64,000 bases of DNA from Acidihalobacter aeolianus (GCF_001753165.1 NZ_CP017448.1:2126462-2190461); one strand, 5' to 3'; counted from the stretch's first letter, positions 43,697 through 53,934 are shown. Notes: generated from the sequence alone by a model not told the origin. Numbers and translations: made by a program.

Positions 43697-44473
43697 GTGA
43701 CTCTATTAACAGGTAAGCGCGCACTAATTACCGGCGTCGCAAGTGAGCGATCAATCGCCTGGGGTATAGCACAAGCCTTGAATAGGGAGGGAGCAGAATT
43801 AGCGTTCACCTATCCAAATATACGACTCAAGGAGCGTGTCGAAAAATTTGCCCAGAAATGCAGCAGTGATATAGTACTTCCTTGCGATGTTGCTAATGAC
43901 ACTGAAATAGAATCTATGTTTACACAGCTGAAAGACCGCTGGACCAACCTAGATATACTAATCCATGCGATTGCCTATGCACCAAAGGAGCAACTAGAAG
44001 GTGACTATCTGCAGAATGTCACCAGAGAAGGCTTCAGAATTGCTCACGACATCAGCTCATATAGCCTTGCCGCAATGGCAAAGTATTCCCGTGAAATGAT
44101 GCAAGGTCGGCAAGCATCCATTGTCACACTCAGTTATCTAGGTGCAGAACGCGCCATGCCAAATTACAACGTCATGGGTTTGGCAAAAGCTAGTTTAGAA
44201 GCGAATGTGCGCTATCTCGCGTATACTCTAGGACCGGAAGGAATCAGAGTAAACGCCATATCGGCTGGCCCAATACGCACCTTGGCTGCATCGGGAATAA
44301 GTGATTTCAGACGGATGCTTGAACAGGTTGAGCAGACCGCCCCTCTTAGAAAAAACGTTACGATCGATGAAGTCGGCAACACTGCCTTGTTCTTATCTTC
44401 CGATCTCGCATCCGGAATCACTGGCGAGACGATTTATGTGGATGCCGGTTACAATATAGTCGGACTTGGTTAA
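43697..44473 (+). CDS. fabI: Enoyl-[acyl-carrier-protein] reductase (NADH) FabI
   Basis: Last reduction step of each fatty acid elongation cycle. 258 aa, GTG start preceded by GGAG. Short-chain dehydrogenase fold with cofactor motif [18 protein letters not shown], the catalytic Tyr-x6-Tyr-x6-Lys segment [18 protein letters not shown], and [11 protein letters not shown]. The position equivalent to E. coli Gly93 is Ala ([10 protein letters not shown]). Convergent with ppiD, 28 bp apart. Confidence 0.96.
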   Translation: MTLLTGKRALITGVASERSIAWGIAQALNREGAELAFTYPNIRLKERVEKFAQKCSSDIVLPCDVANDTEIESMFTQLKDRWTNLDILIHAIAYAPKEQLEGDYLQNVTREGFRIAHDISSYSLAAMAKYSREMMQGRQASIVTLSYLGAERAMPNYNVMGLAKASLEANVRYLAYTLGPEGIRVNAISAGPIRTLAASGISDFRRMLEQVEQTAPLRKNVTIDEVGNTALFLSSDLASGITGETIYVDAGYNIVGLG

Positions 44474-44501
44474 ATATCAAACCCACCTGTAATACACCTG
44501 C

Positions 44502-46415
44502 TCAATAATTCAGGTTACTAGGGTATATCTTGATCTCAGTAGATTCTTGTAAGGCCTGTAGCACGACTGCCATTTGATTCTTTAACTGCTGCGCCAACAC
44601 ATTCTTCGTAGGCGCAGTAGTAGATTTTGACTGGGCTGCATTATCATCGGGTAAACGCACTTTGTTCACTTCAACTACGGCGTAATTCCCAGCCCCTAAC
44701 GACGTCGCAGTGACTAATGGCTTATCGCTACTCGATGGCGTACCTAGCTTAAACGCTGCATTCAAAATGGCATTTGGCACGATAGAAGCGTCTCTGCGCA
44801 CCCAGCCGAGATTACGGTACCTGAGTTGATATTTACTAGCCACCAGTTGCGCACTCTGCCCGTTAGTCAGATCTTTCTCTATATTTTTAGCAAGCTTACT
44901 TGCCTCATCTGTAGCATAGCGACGCACGAGTAAACCATTGATCTTATCTTCGACCTCAGTCAATGGTTTCACAGTAGGTAGTTTTTTCCCCGTCACTCTA
45001 ATTACAACCGCATCGCCCGCACCCAGTTCGATTAGTGAACTATTAGCCCCTTCATCTAGAACTGCTTTTGTAAATGCCGCTTTAACTACTTTCGGATTAG
45101 TCGCAATTCCACTACCACCAGTTTTTTCGAACCACCCCGTCTGCTTGATCTTCAAATCAAGTGCTTTTGATGCCGCTTGAAGGCTACCAGGGTGCTCATA
45201 TGCCAATTCCGATAGCCGCTGAATAGAGTTTTCATATTGTGTTTTCGATGCCTCAGCCAAGTAGTCTTTCTGTACCAAATCTTTAACCTTATTATATTTA
45301 AGATAATCATAGGTTAAGATGGAGTTCAGCTTCAGCACATACCATTTCCCATCATATTCGACGGGATTGGAAATTGATCCAACTTTAAGTTTATACAGCG
45401 CTTTCTCTATAACGTTTGGGAAATCAGTCCTCTCTCCCACATTATTGATTTTCACAGAACCCAGTCGCAGTTTCATTTTATGCGATATTTCTGTAGCCAA
45501 ATGCTTAATATCCCCATTACTTGCCGATAACTGTCTGATCTGATTTACAAATGACGACAGCTTATCTTTCTCTGAAGCTATTTTAGGTGCATCAAGTACT
45601 ATTTCAGAATACCTAACACGATTTGGTATCGCATAAGCCTTTCTGTGAGATTCGTAGTAATTCTGTAACTCATCAACTGAAGGTTTTATTAAACTCTGTA
45701 GATGCTTTTCACTTAAGCGAATATAGCTTACATTCACTTTCTCATTCGTCATAAACTGATTAGCATGCGCCTGATAATATTTCTTTATTTCTGACGGCTT
45801 AACTACGATCGAGTTTATAAATTTTGATGTTGGAATTACCATCATCCCAACTTCCCTCTCTTCACCTAGTAGCTTTACAACCCAGCCACGCTGTTGTTTC
45901 GTTGTGAATGCAGAAGCATATATTCCAGATTGAAATTGCTGTATTAGCAACTGCTTTCTAAGCATATTCTCAAAGTTAGCTGGCGAGAGCCCTTGATCAG
46001 CGAGTACTTGATGATATTTATTGTTTGAGAATGATCCATTAACTTGGAAGATAGGGTAGCCCATTATCTGCCGCACCAACTGTTTATCACTAATTTTATA
46101 TCCTGATCCAACCAAATTTTCTGTTAATACAGCCTCTTGAATTAACTGCCGCAATACAGCTTGTTTAATGGTTTTATTGTCTAAATTGTCTGGCAATTTC
46201 CCACCGAACAGTTCTGACAAACGCAGTTGTTCCTGCCGGTATGACCTCTCAAACGTTCTAATCGTGATCGGCTGCCCACCAACCAGAGCAACATTTTGTG
46301 TCCCGCCCCCGTCCAGGTAATGATTTATTCCCCACAGGGCAAATGGGATACTTATGAGGAATATAATCGCGTAAGCAAACCAACCAGATGCTCTATCTCG
46401 TATCGTCTGAAGCAT
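44502..46415 (-). CDS. ppiD: Periplasmic chaperone/peptidyl-prolyl isomerase PpiD
   Basis: Membrane-anchored SurA-like chaperone that works near the Sec translocon on emerging outer membrane proteins. 637 aa: short cytoplasmic N-terminus, single transmembrane helix (about 13-30, WFAYAIIFLISIPFALWG), SurA-N-like chaperone domain (about 40-230), and a parvulin-like PpiC domain around 265-365 that looks divergent. Position after hupB and lon is the conserved lon-hupB-ppiD order. Preceded by a long inverted repeat that should insulate it from the tRNA transcript. Confidence 0.93.
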   Translation of the reverse strand: MLQTIRDRASGWFAYAIIFLISIPFALWGINHYLDGGGTQNVALVGGQPITIRTFERSYRQEQLRLSELFGGKLPDNLDNKTIKQAVLRQLIQEAVLTENLVGSGYKISDKQLVRQIMGYPIFQVNGSFSNNKYHQVLADQGLSPANFENMLRKQLLIQQFQSGIYASAFTTKQQRGWVVKLLGEEREVGMMVIPTSKFINSIVVKPSEIKKYYQAHANQFMTNEKVNVSYIRLSEKHLQSLIKPSVDELQNYYESHRKAYAIPNRVRYSEIVLDAPKIASEKDKLSSFVNQIRQLSASNGDIKHLATEISHKMKLRLGSVKINNVGERTDFPNVIEKALYKLKVGSISNPVEYDGKWYVLKLNSILTYDYLKYNKVKDLVQKDYLAEASKTQYENSIQRLSELAYEHPGSLQAASKALDLKIKQTGWFEKTGGSGIATNPKVVKAAFTKAVLDEGANSSLIELGAGDAVVIRVTGKKLPTVKPLTEVEDKINGLLVRRYATDEASKLAKNIEKDLTNGQSAQLVASKYQLRYRNLGWVRRDASIVPNAILNAAFKLGTPSSSDKPLVTATSLGAGNYAVVEVNKVRLPDDNAAQSKSTTAPTKNVLAQQLKNQMAVVLQALQESTEIKIYPSNLNY

Positions 46416-46459
46416 TACACACCTAGCTAAATATTGGCGATTCAGGACTTAACGCAAAC

Positions 46460-46522
46460 CTTGTGCAGTACAAAATTAAAAAGGCGCCATAGAGGCGCCT
46501 TTTTAATTTTGTACTGCACAAG
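46460..46522 (-). terminator. 29-bp perfect inverted repeat / bidirectional terminator
   Basis: Arms 46460-46488 and 46494-46522 are perfectly complementary over 29 bp around the five-base loop ATAGA. The core is GGCGCC flanked by AAAAA/TTTTT, so each strand reads as a GC stem followed by a T-tract, that is an intrinsic terminator working both ways. It begins five bases after the CCA of tRNA-Asp and 44 bp before the ppiD start on the same strand. Confidence 0.85.
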
Positions 46523-46527
46523 ACAAC

Positions 46528-46604
46528 TGGCGGAGTGGACGGGACTCGAACCCGCGACCCCCGGCGTGACAGGCCGGTATTCTAACCAGCTGAACTACCA
46601 CTCC
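46528..46604 (-). tRNA. tRNA-Asp (GTC anticodon)
   Basis: 77-base cloverleaf on the minus strand: acceptor stem GGAGTGG/CCACTCC, anticodon stem-loop CCGGCCTGTCACGCCGG with GTC, T arm GCGGGTTCGAGTCCCGT, encoded CCA. 16 bp after tRNA-Val and likely cotranscribed with it and hupB. Confidence 0.97.
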
Positions 46605-46620
46605 TAAGAACTGATTACCC

Positions 46621-46696
46621 TGGTGGGTGCTGAGGGAGTCGAACCCCCGACATTCGCCTTGTAAGGGCGACGCTCTACCAGCTGAGCTAAGCACCC
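46621..46696 (-). tRNA. tRNA-Val (TAC anticodon)
   Basis: 76-base cloverleaf: acceptor stem GGGTGCT/AGCACCC, anticodon loop CTTACAA giving TAC, T arm GGGGGTTCGACTCCCTC, encoded CCA. It starts 11 bp after the hupB stop. Confidence 0.97.
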
Positions 46697-46707
46697 AGGA
46701 AAGCCGC

Positions 46708-46980
46708 TTAGTTTACAGCATCCTTAAGAGCCTTACCAGGCTTAAATGCTGGCAGATTAGAAGCCGCGATATTGATCGATTCACCAGTCCGTGGATTACG
46801 ACCAGTACGCGCCTCACGTTGACGCACAGTGAAGCTACCGAAGCCGACGATAACAACTTGGTCGCCCTGCTTCATCGCGCCGGTCACGACCTCAACAAAA
46901 GCATCAAGCGCCTTACCTGCTGATGCCTTCGAGAGGTCGGCCTTAGCGGCAATCGCGTCAATCAATTCTGATTTATTCAT
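46708..46980 (-). CDS. hupB: DNA-binding protein HU-beta
   Basis: Histone-like nucleoid protein, 90 aa from [22 protein letters not shown]. The DNA-binding beta arm carries the family signature [22 protein letters not shown]. Lies between lon and ppiD as in E. coli. A frame to 47028 adds 16 unrelated residues and was not used. Confidence 0.97.
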   Translation of the reverse strand: MNKSELIDAIAAKADLSKASAGKALDAFVEVVTGAMKQGDQVVIVGFGSFTVRQREARTGRNPRTGESINIAASNLPAFKPGKALKDAVN

Positions 46981-47129
46981 GCGGGTCTTCCCTATTCGTT
47001 GAGATGCATAATTAGACACCCACCCCATCGTCAGGTGGAGAACACACCCGGGGTCTCATCGCGGGGGAGCGTTTACCTCGCAGCCAGCGCCGTAGAAGCA
47101 TTTTATACATGGCTGCGCGCGAGAGTGGT

Positions 47130-47159
47130 TTTATAACAAGCCCCCTCAGATACTGTCAA
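47130..47159 (-). promoter_or_regulatory. Strong candidate hupB promoter
   Basis: TTGACA (47159-47154), 18-bp spacer, TATAAA (47135-47130) on the minus strand, within the lon-hupB interval. It would give a leader of about 140 nt that can form a stem CGCAGCC/GGCTGCG, unusually long for hupB. Confidence 0.65.
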
Positions 47160-47176
47160 CCTAGATTTGCATCCGC

Positions 47177-49630
47177 CTAATGTGGGCGAGAGCCACGTTT
47201 CTTTACTTCACGCTCGCCCTTTTTTGCTACAGATCCTGTGGTAGTTGGTAGCTTCTCAGGTGTCTCGTCGAGCGGTTCAGGCTGGTGCTGCAAGGCCATC
47301 CCCAGAACCTCATCTATCCACCTCACCGGATGTATATCTAATTGAGCTTTAATATCCTTCGGAATCTCAGTCAGATCACGCTCATTCTCATGCGGAATTA
47401 AAACCGTATTTATTCCACCTCGGTGTGCTGCAAGTAGCTTTTCTTTTAGCCCACCGATCGGGAGCACTTCTCCTCTCAGCGTGATTTCACCTGTCATCGC
47501 CACATCGGCACGGACCGGGATATGTGTGATCGCAGATACCAGCGCAGTACACATTGCAATACCAGCGCTTGGGCCGTCTTTCGGAGTGGCGCCTTCTGGC
47601 ACGTGTATATGTATATCGTGTTTTTCAAAATAATCGTCGGTAATCCCAAGGACACGCGCTCGCGATCGCACGACAGTACGCGCAGCCTCGATAGATTCTT
47701 TCATTACATCACCCAGTTGTCCTGTCCGGATAATATTACCCTTACCAGCAACTGGAGTGACCTCTATCGTGAGCAAATCTCCTCCAACTTCTGTCCAAGC
47801 AAGGCCGGTAACCTGGCCAATCTGATCCTCTTTTTCGGCACGCCCGTACCTAAATCTTTGCACACCCAGATACTTATCCAAATTTTTGGGAGTTACATTC
47901 GTCTTTTTATCAATCCCGCTTAAGGCGTGTCCCATAACAACTTTACGGCACACTTTTGACACTTCGCGCTCGAGATTACGAACACCAGCCTCTCGAGTGT
48001 AGTGTCGAATAATGTCTCGAATTGCGGCATCAGTGATCTGCAATTCCCCATCTTTCATTCCATTATGCTTGTACTGCTTGGGCAGTAAATACCGCTTTGC
48101 AATATTCGCTTTTTCATCTTCCGTATAGCCAGGAAGTCGAATCACTTCCATACGATCTAATAATGGACCGGGAATATTCATACTATTGGCTGTCGCCACA
48201 AATAAAACATCCGACAAATCAAAATCAACTTCGAGATAATGATCTGCGAATGCATGGTTCTGTTCAGGGTCAAGAACCTCCAATAGTGCTGATGCAGGAT
48301 CCCCCCGGAAATCCATTGCCATCTTGTCAATTTCATCAAGTAGAAATAATGGATTTCTTGTCCCCACACGGGATAAATTCTGAATAATCTTCCCCGGAAG
48401 AGACCCTATATACGTTCGCCTATGACCGCGAATCTCAGCTTCATCGCGCACACCGCCCAAAGCCATCCTAGTAAATTTTCTATTTGTTGCGCGAGCAATC
48501 GACCGACCTAACGACGTCTTGCCTACGCCAGGCGGCCCTACGAGGCACAGGATTGGTCCCTTGAGCTTTTTGACGCGCTGCTGTACTGCAAGATACTCAA
48601 GTATACGTTCCTTAACTTTTTCCAGACCATAATGATCTTCATCGAGGATGCGTTGCGCTGCCGTGAGATCTAGACTCACTTTAGATTTTTTTTTCCACGG
48701 CACACTGACTAACCAATCAATATAGTTACGTACCACCGTGGCCTCTGCAGACATCGGTGACATCATTTTCAGCTTGTTAAGCTCAGCATCTGCCTTTTGA
48801 CGCGCATCCTTCGGCATACCTGACTTCTCTATACGCTGCGCCAACTCCTCAACCTCGTTAGGCGCATCTTCAAGCTCACCCAACTCCTTTTGGATGGCCT
48901 TCATCTGCTCATTCAGGTAATACTCTCTCTGGCTTTTCTCCATTTGCTGTTTGACGCGGCCACGAATTCGTTTTTCGATCTGTAGCAGATCAATCTCTCC
49001 TTCGATTAGCCCCATGATATGCTCCAGGCGTTCACGCACATCCTGTATTTCGAGCACGTTTTGCTTTTCTTCCAGTTTCAGTGACATATGCGCTGCCACG
49101 GTGTCCGCAAGCCTGGCAACGTCGTCAATACCCGCCAATGAGGTAAGAATCTCGGGTGGTATCTTCTTATTAAGTTTTACGTATTGATCAAACAGGTTCA
49201 AAACTGAACGGGTAAGAACCTCGATTTCACGCTCATCGGTCGGCGTCGCCGGCTTGAGAAGCTGGATTTGTGCAGAAAAGGTGTCGTCAAGCTCGATAAA
49301 ATCCACAACCTGAGCTCGTTCTGACCCTTCAACAAGGACCTTGATTGTACCGTCAGGCAGTTTTAACAACTGCAAAATGGACGACAAAGTTCCGATTCGA
49401 TGAATATCCTTCGGACCCGGATCATCCACTTCTGCACTCCGCTGGGCTACTAACAAAATTTTCTTGTTGTCCAGCATGGCGCGATCCAATGCCTTGATTG
49501 ATTTATCCCGCCCTACGAACAGAGGGATGACCATATGTGGATACACAACGACGTCGCGCAAAGGAAGCACTGGTACAAGCATCGTTTGCTCGTCAGTAAT
49601 CAGACTTTGTTGATCGGAATCCTTATCCAT
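47177..49630 (-). CDS. lon: ATP-dependent protease La (Lon)
   Basis: Cytoplasmic AAA+ serine protease that removes misfolded and regulatory proteins. 817 aa: N-terminal substrate-binding LonN domain, coiled coil, Walker [18 protein letters not shown] near residue 357, Walker [10 protein letters not shown], and the protease domain with the Ser-Lys dyad in [15 protein letters not shown] and [17 protein letters not shown]. The C-terminal 40 residues are basic. A sigma-32-like promoter lies upstream. Confidence 0.97.
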   Translation of the reverse strand: MDKDSDQQSLITDEQTMLVPVLPLRDVVVYPHMVIPLFVGRDKSIKALDRAMLDNKKILLVAQRSAEVDDPGPKDIHRIGTLSSILQLLKLPDGTIKVLVEGSERAQVVDFIELDDTFSAQIQLLKPATPTDEREIEVLTRSVLNLFDQYVKLNKKIPPEILTSLAGIDDVARLADTVAAHMSLKLEEKQNVLEIQDVRERLEHIMGLIEGEIDLLQIEKRIRGRVKQQMEKSQREYYLNEQMKAIQKELGELEDAPNEVEELAQRIEKSGMPKDARQKADAELNKLKMMSPMSAEATVVRNYIDWLVSVPWKKKSKVSLDLTAAQRILDEDHYGLEKVKERILEYLAVQQRVKKLKGPILCLVGPPGVGKTSLGRSIARATNRKFTRMALGGVRDEAEIRGHRRTYIGSLPGKIIQNLSRVGTRNPLFLLDEIDKMAMDFRGDPASALLEVLDPEQNHAFADHYLEVDFDLSDVLFVATANSMNIPGPLLDRMEVIRLPGYTEDEKANIAKRYLLPKQYKHNGMKDGELQITDAAIRDIIRHYTREAGVRNLEREVSKVCRKVVMGHALSGIDKKTNVTPKNLDKYLGVQRFRYGRAEKEDQIGQVTGLAWTEVGGDLLTIEVTPVAGKGNIIRTGQLGDVMKESIEAARTVVRSRARVLGITDDYFEKHDIHIHVPEGATPKDGPSAGIAMCTALVSAITHIPVRADVAMTGEITLRGEVLPIGGLKEKLLAAHRGGINTVLIPHENERDLTEIPKDIKAQLDIHPVRWIDEVLGMALQHQPEPLDETPEKLPTTTGSVAKKGEREVKKRGSRPH

Positions 49631-49780
49631 GGGAGAGCCTCAAGATAGCGGAATGACCCAATGCACCCCCTTGCGCACATACCAAGGGATGCATCCTGTA
49701 ACGAGAAGCGTGGGCAGCAGGCTCCTGTAAGCGAAGCGAGCAAACTACAAGCTCACGCCCGTAATACGGATGTCTGCTAG

Positions 49781-49811
49781 ATAGGTTGGGATAATGCCCG
49801 GGCATTTCAAG
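49781..49811 (-). promoter_or_regulatory. Sigma-32-like promoter for lon
   Basis: On the minus strand CTTGAAA (49811-49805), 14-bp spacer, CCCAACCTAT (49790-49781). The lower half closely resembles the CCCCACCTAT of the grpE promoter in this window. Leader to lon about 145 nt. lon is a sigma-32 gene in E. coli. Confidence 0.6.
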
Positions 49812-49825
49812 TCCACCCGGGCATT
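49793..49825 (-). terminator. clpX-lon intergenic hairpin
   Basis: Perfect 10-bp inverted repeat AATGCCCGGG/CCCGGGCATT with a 13-base loop, 17 bp after the clpX stop. It may end part of the clpPX transcript. No clear T-run follows. The sigma-32-like -35 of lon lies in the loop, so hairpin and promoter share bases. Confidence 0.5.
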
Positions 49826-49842
49826 TATAGGCGCTTAGGCCA

Positions 49843-51120
49843 TCAATCTGCAGCGGCCCGCTGTTGCAACTCGCCGCCTTCATAAATGAGATAGGGTTTG
49901 GCCTCACCCCGAATGACAGCGTCGTCTACAACGACCTTGGCTACGTCATCCAGTGAGGGCAGATCATACATGGTATCCAGCAACACCTGCTCAATGATCG
50001 TCCGAAGCCCGCGGGCCCCAGTTTTACGCTCCATAGCCTTGCGAGCAACCGCTCTCAGAGCGTCGTCACGAAATTCAAGCTCGGCACCCTCCATCTCGAA
50101 CAACTTACTATATTGTTTCGTCAAGGAGTTCTTTGGCGTAACCAGAATTTCCACCAAGGCATCTTCATCGAGTTCTTCAAGTGTAGCCACTACGGGTAGC
50201 CGCCCGACAAACTCTGGAATCAGGCCAAACCGGATAAGATCTTCTGGCTCGACATCAAACAGCCACTCGCCGGTAGGCTTGTTTTCTTCTTTACCACGGA
50301 TTTCTGCTGAAAACCCAATCCCGGTCTTCCGGGAACGGTTCTGTATGATCTTTTCCAGACCAGCGAAAGCACCGCCCACGATAAACAAGATATTCCTGGT
50401 ATCGACCTGAAGAAACTCCTGCTGAGGGTGTTTGCGCCCCCCCTGCGGAGGTACCGAGGCAATCGTCCCCTCGATCAACTTCAACAGCGCTTGTTGCACA
50501 CCTTCGCCGGATACATCCCGGGTGATGGAAGGATTGTCCGACTTACGAGAAATCTTGTCGATTTCATCGATGTACACGATACCAGTCTGAGCTTTTTCGA
50601 CGTCGTAATCACACTTTTGCAACAGCTTTTGGATAATGTTCTCGACGTCTTCACCGACATATCCCGCTTCAGTCAGGGTTGTCGCATCTGCAATGGTAAA
50701 AGGCACATTCAGAAGCCGCGCAAGCGTTTCAGCTAAGAGCGTTTTGCCTGACCCGGTAGGACCAATCAGCAGAATGTTGCTCTTGGATAACTCGACGTCA
50801 TCTTTCCTATCGCGCACTTCCAATCGTTTGTAGTGGTTGTATACCGCCACCGACAAAACCTTCTTTGCGCGATCCTGCCCGATCACGTATTCATCAAGTA
50901 TCTGCCTGATTTCATGGGGCTTTGGAAGCTTCCCATTACCCAACTGAGCCTGCTCGCCCATCTCCTCGCGGATAATGTCGTTGCATAGCTCTACGCACTC
51001 GTCGCAGATAAAGACGGAGGGGCCGGCAATCAGCTTGCGCACCTCGTTCTGGCTTTTGCCGCAGAACGAGCAATAAAGCAATTTACCGTTGTCGGACGTG
51101 AGGTGTTTTTCGTCGCTCAT
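49843..51120 (-). CDS. clpX: ATP-dependent Clp protease ATP-binding subunit ClpX
   Basis: Unfoldase of the ClpXP protease. 425 aa: N-terminal zinc-binding domain with [11 protein letters not shown] and [10 protein letters not shown], Walker [17 protein letters not shown], pore loop [11 protein letters not shown], Walker [12 protein letters not shown], and [12 protein letters not shown]. Start MSDEKH chosen (GAGAGG upstream); two codons earlier is possible. 124 bp after clpP. Confidence 0.97.
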   Translation of the reverse strand: MSDEKHLTSDNGKLLYCSFCGKSQNEVRKLIAGPSVFICDECVELCNDIIREEMGEQAQLGNGKLPKPHEIRQILDEYVIGQDRAKKVLSVAVYNHYKRLEVRDRKDDVELSKSNILLIGPTGSGKTLLAETLARLLNVPFTIADATTLTEAGYVGEDVENIIQKLLQKCDYDVEKAQTGIVYIDEIDKISRKSDNPSITRDVSGEGVQQALLKLIEGTIASVPPQGGRKHPQQEFLQVDTRNILFIVGGAFAGLEKIIQNRSRKTGIGFSAEIRGKEENKPTGEWLFDVEPEDLIRFGLIPEFVGRLPVVATLEELDEDALVEILVTPKNSLTKQYSKLFEMEGAELEFRDDALRAVARKAMERKTGARGLRTIIEQVLLDTMYDLPSLDDVAKVVVDDAVIRGEAKPYLIYEGGELQQRAAAD

Positions 51121-51135
51121 CGGCACCTCTCAGGA

Positions 51136-51154
51136 AATGTGTCAAAGACACATT
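51136..51154 (-). repeat. Hairpin just before clpX
   Basis: Perfect 8-bp inverted repeat AATGTGTC/GACACATT with a 3-base loop, ending 15 bases upstream of the clpX start on the minus strand and next to its ribosome-binding site. Possible translation-control or processing element between clpP and clpX. Confidence 0.4.
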
Positions 51155-51244
51155 GCCTTGTTTGTGGAAAAGATGCAAGCCGGAAAATTACAACCGCATG
51201 AACTGGTGCGCACATTGCCTATACACCCTGTCATACGTCATGTC

Positions 51245-51880
51245 TTAAGCCGGACGAGCTGTAAGAACCTCGTCAACCAAGCCATACGACTTGGCTTCCT
51301 CAGGCCCGTAGAACCTGTCGCGCTCAGCATCTTCCGCGATTCGCTCGACCGGCTGACCAGAATGTTTCGACAGTATCTGATTCAGCTGCTCACGGATCTT
51401 GAGGATTTCGCGCGCGTGTATATCGATATCAGTGGCCTGCCCTTGGAAGCCACCGGAAGGCTGATGGATCATCACTCTTGAGTGAGGAAGGCAATAACGC
51501 TTACCGGCCGCACCGCCCGTAAGTAGCACAGCGCCCATGCTTGCAGCTTGCCCAATGCACAAAGTGCTAACCTCGGGCTTGATAAACTGCATGGTGTCGT
51601 AGATGGCCATACCCGAGGTCACTGAACCACCCGGGGAGTTAATATACAGGCTGATTTCTTTATCCGGATTTTCCGATTCGAGGAACAGCAACTGCGCCAC
51701 AATTACATTAGCCATGTAGTCTTCTACAGGGCCGACGCAGAAAACCACTCTATCTTTGAGTAGACGGGAGTAAATGTCATAGGCGCGCTCGCCGCGCGAG
51801 GTCTGCTCGACCACCATGGGAACCAGGTTCAGCGCCTGTGTGCCCAACGCCCCCCCTTCATAAACCTGACGGTCGTTCAT
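51245..51880 (-). CDS. clpP: ATP-dependent Clp protease proteolytic subunit ClpP
   Basis: Tetradecameric serine protease core used by ClpX. 211 aa. Catalytic Ser in [11 protein letters not shown], His in [14 protein letters not shown], and Asp in the C-terminal helix region [14 protein letters not shown]. The start codon overlaps the tig stop (TAATG) and is preceded by AAGGAGG, indicating coupling to tig. Confidence 0.97.
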   Translation of the reverse strand: MNDRQVYEGGALGTQALNLVPMVVEQTSRGERAYDIYSRLLKDRVVFCVGPVEDYMANVIVAQLLFLESENPDKEISLYINSPGGSVTSGMAIYDTMQFIKPEVSTLCIGQAASMGAVLLTGGAAGKRYCLPHSRVMIHQPSGGFQGQATDIDIHAREILKIREQLNQILSKHSGQPVERIAEDAERDRFYGPEEAKSYGLVDEVLTARPA

Positions 51881-53184
51881 TATGCCTCCTTAGACTGTTC
51901 GGGGTGCATGATCTGATCAAAAGTGAACGTCTCGCGTTCTACCGTGGCACGCTCAAGAACCCAATCCACAACTTGATCTTCCAGGACTAAGGCTTCCACA
52001 CCTGCCATGGCCTCGCGGTTGGAACGATAATACCGCACTACTTGGTCGGGTTGCTCATAACCCGCCGCGAGTCCCTCAAGAGCGGCATCAACACGCAGTG
52101 GATCCAATTGGATACCGCTGGTCTTCACCAACTCCCCGATCAAAAGCCCCAGCGCAACTCGCCGCTGCGCCTGTTCTTCAAACAGGTTATCTGGGAGATT
52201 CTGCCGTGCCTGCGGACTCATGGCTTCGCCAACTTGTTCACGCATCCGCCCTATCTCGGACCGCACAAGCACGTTGGGCACGGAAACATCATTTGCTGCA
52301 TAAAGTGCGTCCATGACGGCAGTCTTGGTACGCTCCTTGAGCGCTTGACCCAATTCACGCTCCATATTGGCACGCACTTCGACCCGTAACGCCTCAGCGC
52401 CTCCAGATGCTATTCCGAAGGCGGAAACAAACTCATCATTGATCTCGGGCAGCCGTGGCTCGCCCACCTCCTTAACACTGACATCGAAGCGAACTTCTTT
52501 ACCTGCGAGATCCGTGGCGCGGTAATCATCGGGAAAAGTCACCTGCAGAGACTTTTCATCACCTGCTTTAAGACCGACCAATTGACGCTCGAAATCGGCA
52601 ATCAATCGACCTTGGCCAAGCACGATCGCTTGATCGGTCGCCTCGCCACCCGCAAACGGCTCATCAGCCAGATAACCCTTGAAGTCGATCACAACACGAT
52701 CGCCTTCTGCCGCAACACGCTCGACCGGCTCCCACTCCATCTTCTGCCGACGCAGGGTTTCGATCATGTCATCGATGTCCTGCTCCTCGATCTCCGCCGA
52801 GGGGCTAACAACACGCAATTCTTCAAGCGGGGCCAAAGTCAGATCGGGGTAGATCTCGAAAGTCGCCACATACTCCAGTCCATCGTTGTCACCGCCAGAG
52901 GTCAACTCTATCTGCGGACTCCCCGCGGGCTGCAGCTTTTCCTGCATCGCCGCCTCTCGGAAACTACTTTGCAGCAAATCCCCTACGACTTCCTGATAAA
53001 CCTCACCGCCGAAACGTTGCTTCACCACCTTGAATGGAACCTTGCCCGGGCGAAATCCATGCACCTTCACCCGTCGACTGAGGGCCCTCAAACGCTTATC
53101 AACCTCTTCGCCGATGCGCTCAGCAGGAAGTTGCACCGTCATTTTCCGTTCTAGACTACCGGCCGACTCAACCGAAACGTGCAT
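51880..53184 (-). CDS. tig: Trigger factor
   Basis: Ribosome-bound chaperone and peptidyl-prolyl isomerase, 434 aa. N-terminal ribosome-binding domain with the signature [11 protein letters not shown] (family GFRxGKxP), central FKBP domain (about 155-245, [17 protein letters not shown]) and a helical C-terminal chaperone domain. First gene of the tig-clpP-clpX-lon group, 81 bp after tRNA-Leu. Confidence 0.97.
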   Translation of the reverse strand: MHVSVESAGSLERKMTVQLPAERIGEEVDKRLRALSRRVKVHGFRPGKVPFKVVKQRFGGEVYQEVVGDLLQSSFREAAMQEKLQPAGSPQIELTSGGDNDGLEYVATFEIYPDLTLAPLEELRVVSPSAEIEEQDIDDMIETLRRQKMEWEPVERVAAEGDRVVIDFKGYLADEPFAGGEATDQAIVLGQGRLIADFERQLVGLKAGDEKSLQVTFPDDYRATDLAGKEVRFDVSVKEVGEPRLPEINDEFVSAFGIASGGAEALRVEVRANMERELGQALKERTKTAVMDALYAANDVSVPNVLVRSEIGRMREQVGEAMSPQARQNLPDNLFEEQAQRRVALGLLIGELVKTSGIQLDPLRVDAALEGLAAGYEQPDQVVRYYRSNREAMAGVEALVLEDQVVDWVLERATVERETFTFDQIMHPEQSKEA

Positions 53185-53265
53185 GGATGTTTCCTCTGTT
53201 ACTCGTCAGTATCAACTTGCGATCAATAACTACTCGCCGCCGCATCAAACACAGCAAAGCGCAAA

Positions 53266-53350
<85 letters not shown>

Positions 53351-53369
53351 GGATTCATCGAAGCCTTCC

Positions 53370-53375
53370 ATAGTA
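53370..53375 (-). promoter_or_regulatory. Candidate extended -10 for tRNA-Leu(TAG)
   Basis: TGCTACTAT on the minus strand (TACTAT 53375-53370) is an extended -10 about 20 bp upstream of the tRNA. No convincing -35 is seen. Confidence 0.3.
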
Positions 53376-53410
53376 GCATGGAGCGACCATTCGACCAGAA
53401 ATCTGCGCGC

Positions 53411-53444
53411 AAAAAGACGAAGCCCGCTCTTGGCGGGCTTCGTC
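53411..53444 (-). terminator. Intrinsic terminator of the tRNA-Pro/Arg/His/Lys operon
   Basis: Perfect 12-bp stem GACGAAGCCCGC/GCGGGCTTCGTC (53416-53427 and 53433-53444) with a five-base loop, followed on the minus strand by TTTTT (53415-53411). It starts 14 bp after tRNA-Lys. Confidence 0.88.
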
Positions 53445-53457
53445 GCTTATCACAAGG

Positions 53458-53533
<76 letters not shown>

Positions 53534-53573
53534 AAAATCGCATCCGCGCTCGCAGGTGAGCATGCACGGAAAC

Positions 53574-53650
53574 TGGGGTGGGCGATGGGACTCGAACCCA
53601 CGACGACTGGAATCACAATCCAGGGCTCTACCAACTGAGCTACGCCCACC
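53574..53650 (-). tRNA. tRNA-His (GTG anticodon)
   Basis: 77 bases including the extra 5' G(-1) typical of tRNA-His opposite the C discriminator; acceptor stem GTGGGCG/CGCCCAC, anticodon loop TTGTGAT giving GTG, encoded CCA. Confidence 0.97.
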
Positions 53651-53687
53651 ATAAACCTTGAACCCGACTGCACAGGTACATCGCTTG

Positions 53688-53764
53688 TGGCGCGCCCGGC
53701 AGGACTCGAACCTGCGACCGTTCGCTTAGAAGGCGAATGCTCTATCCGACTGAGCTACGGGCGC
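53688..53764 (-). tRNA. tRNA-Arg (TCT anticodon)
   Basis: 77-base cloverleaf: acceptor stem GCGCCCG/CGGGCGC, anticodon loop CTTCTAA giving TCT, T arm GCAGGTTCGAGTCCTGC, encoded CCA. Decodes AGA/AGG, codons used much more in the AT-rich kinase cassette than in the GC-rich genes. Confidence 0.97.
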
Positions 53765-53796
53765 AAAAGCTGTCCCATCCATGCCAGTGCCGAGGA

Positions 53797-53873
53797 TGGT
53801 CGGGGTAGAGGGATTTGAACCCCCGACATCCTGCTCCCAAAGCAGGCGCGCTACCAGGCTGCGCTATACCCCG
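53797..53873 (-). tRNA. tRNA-Pro (TGG anticodon)
   Basis: 77-base cloverleaf: acceptor stem CGGGGTA/TACCCCG, anticodon loop TTTGGGA giving TGG, T arm GGGGGTTCAAATCCCTC, encoded CCA. First gene of the Pro-Arg-His-Lys operon, directly behind its promoter. Confidence 0.97.
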
Positions 53874-53934
53874 AAATCTCTCATGCCTCGGAGCCAACCA
53901 GCGCACCAGCCCCTATCACTGCGCAGAGCGGGGA

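Noticed and set aside
46503-46694. Small open frames within the tRNA-Asp/tRNA-Val pair
   Set aside because: They are translations of tRNA sequence; the cloverleaf structures are complete.
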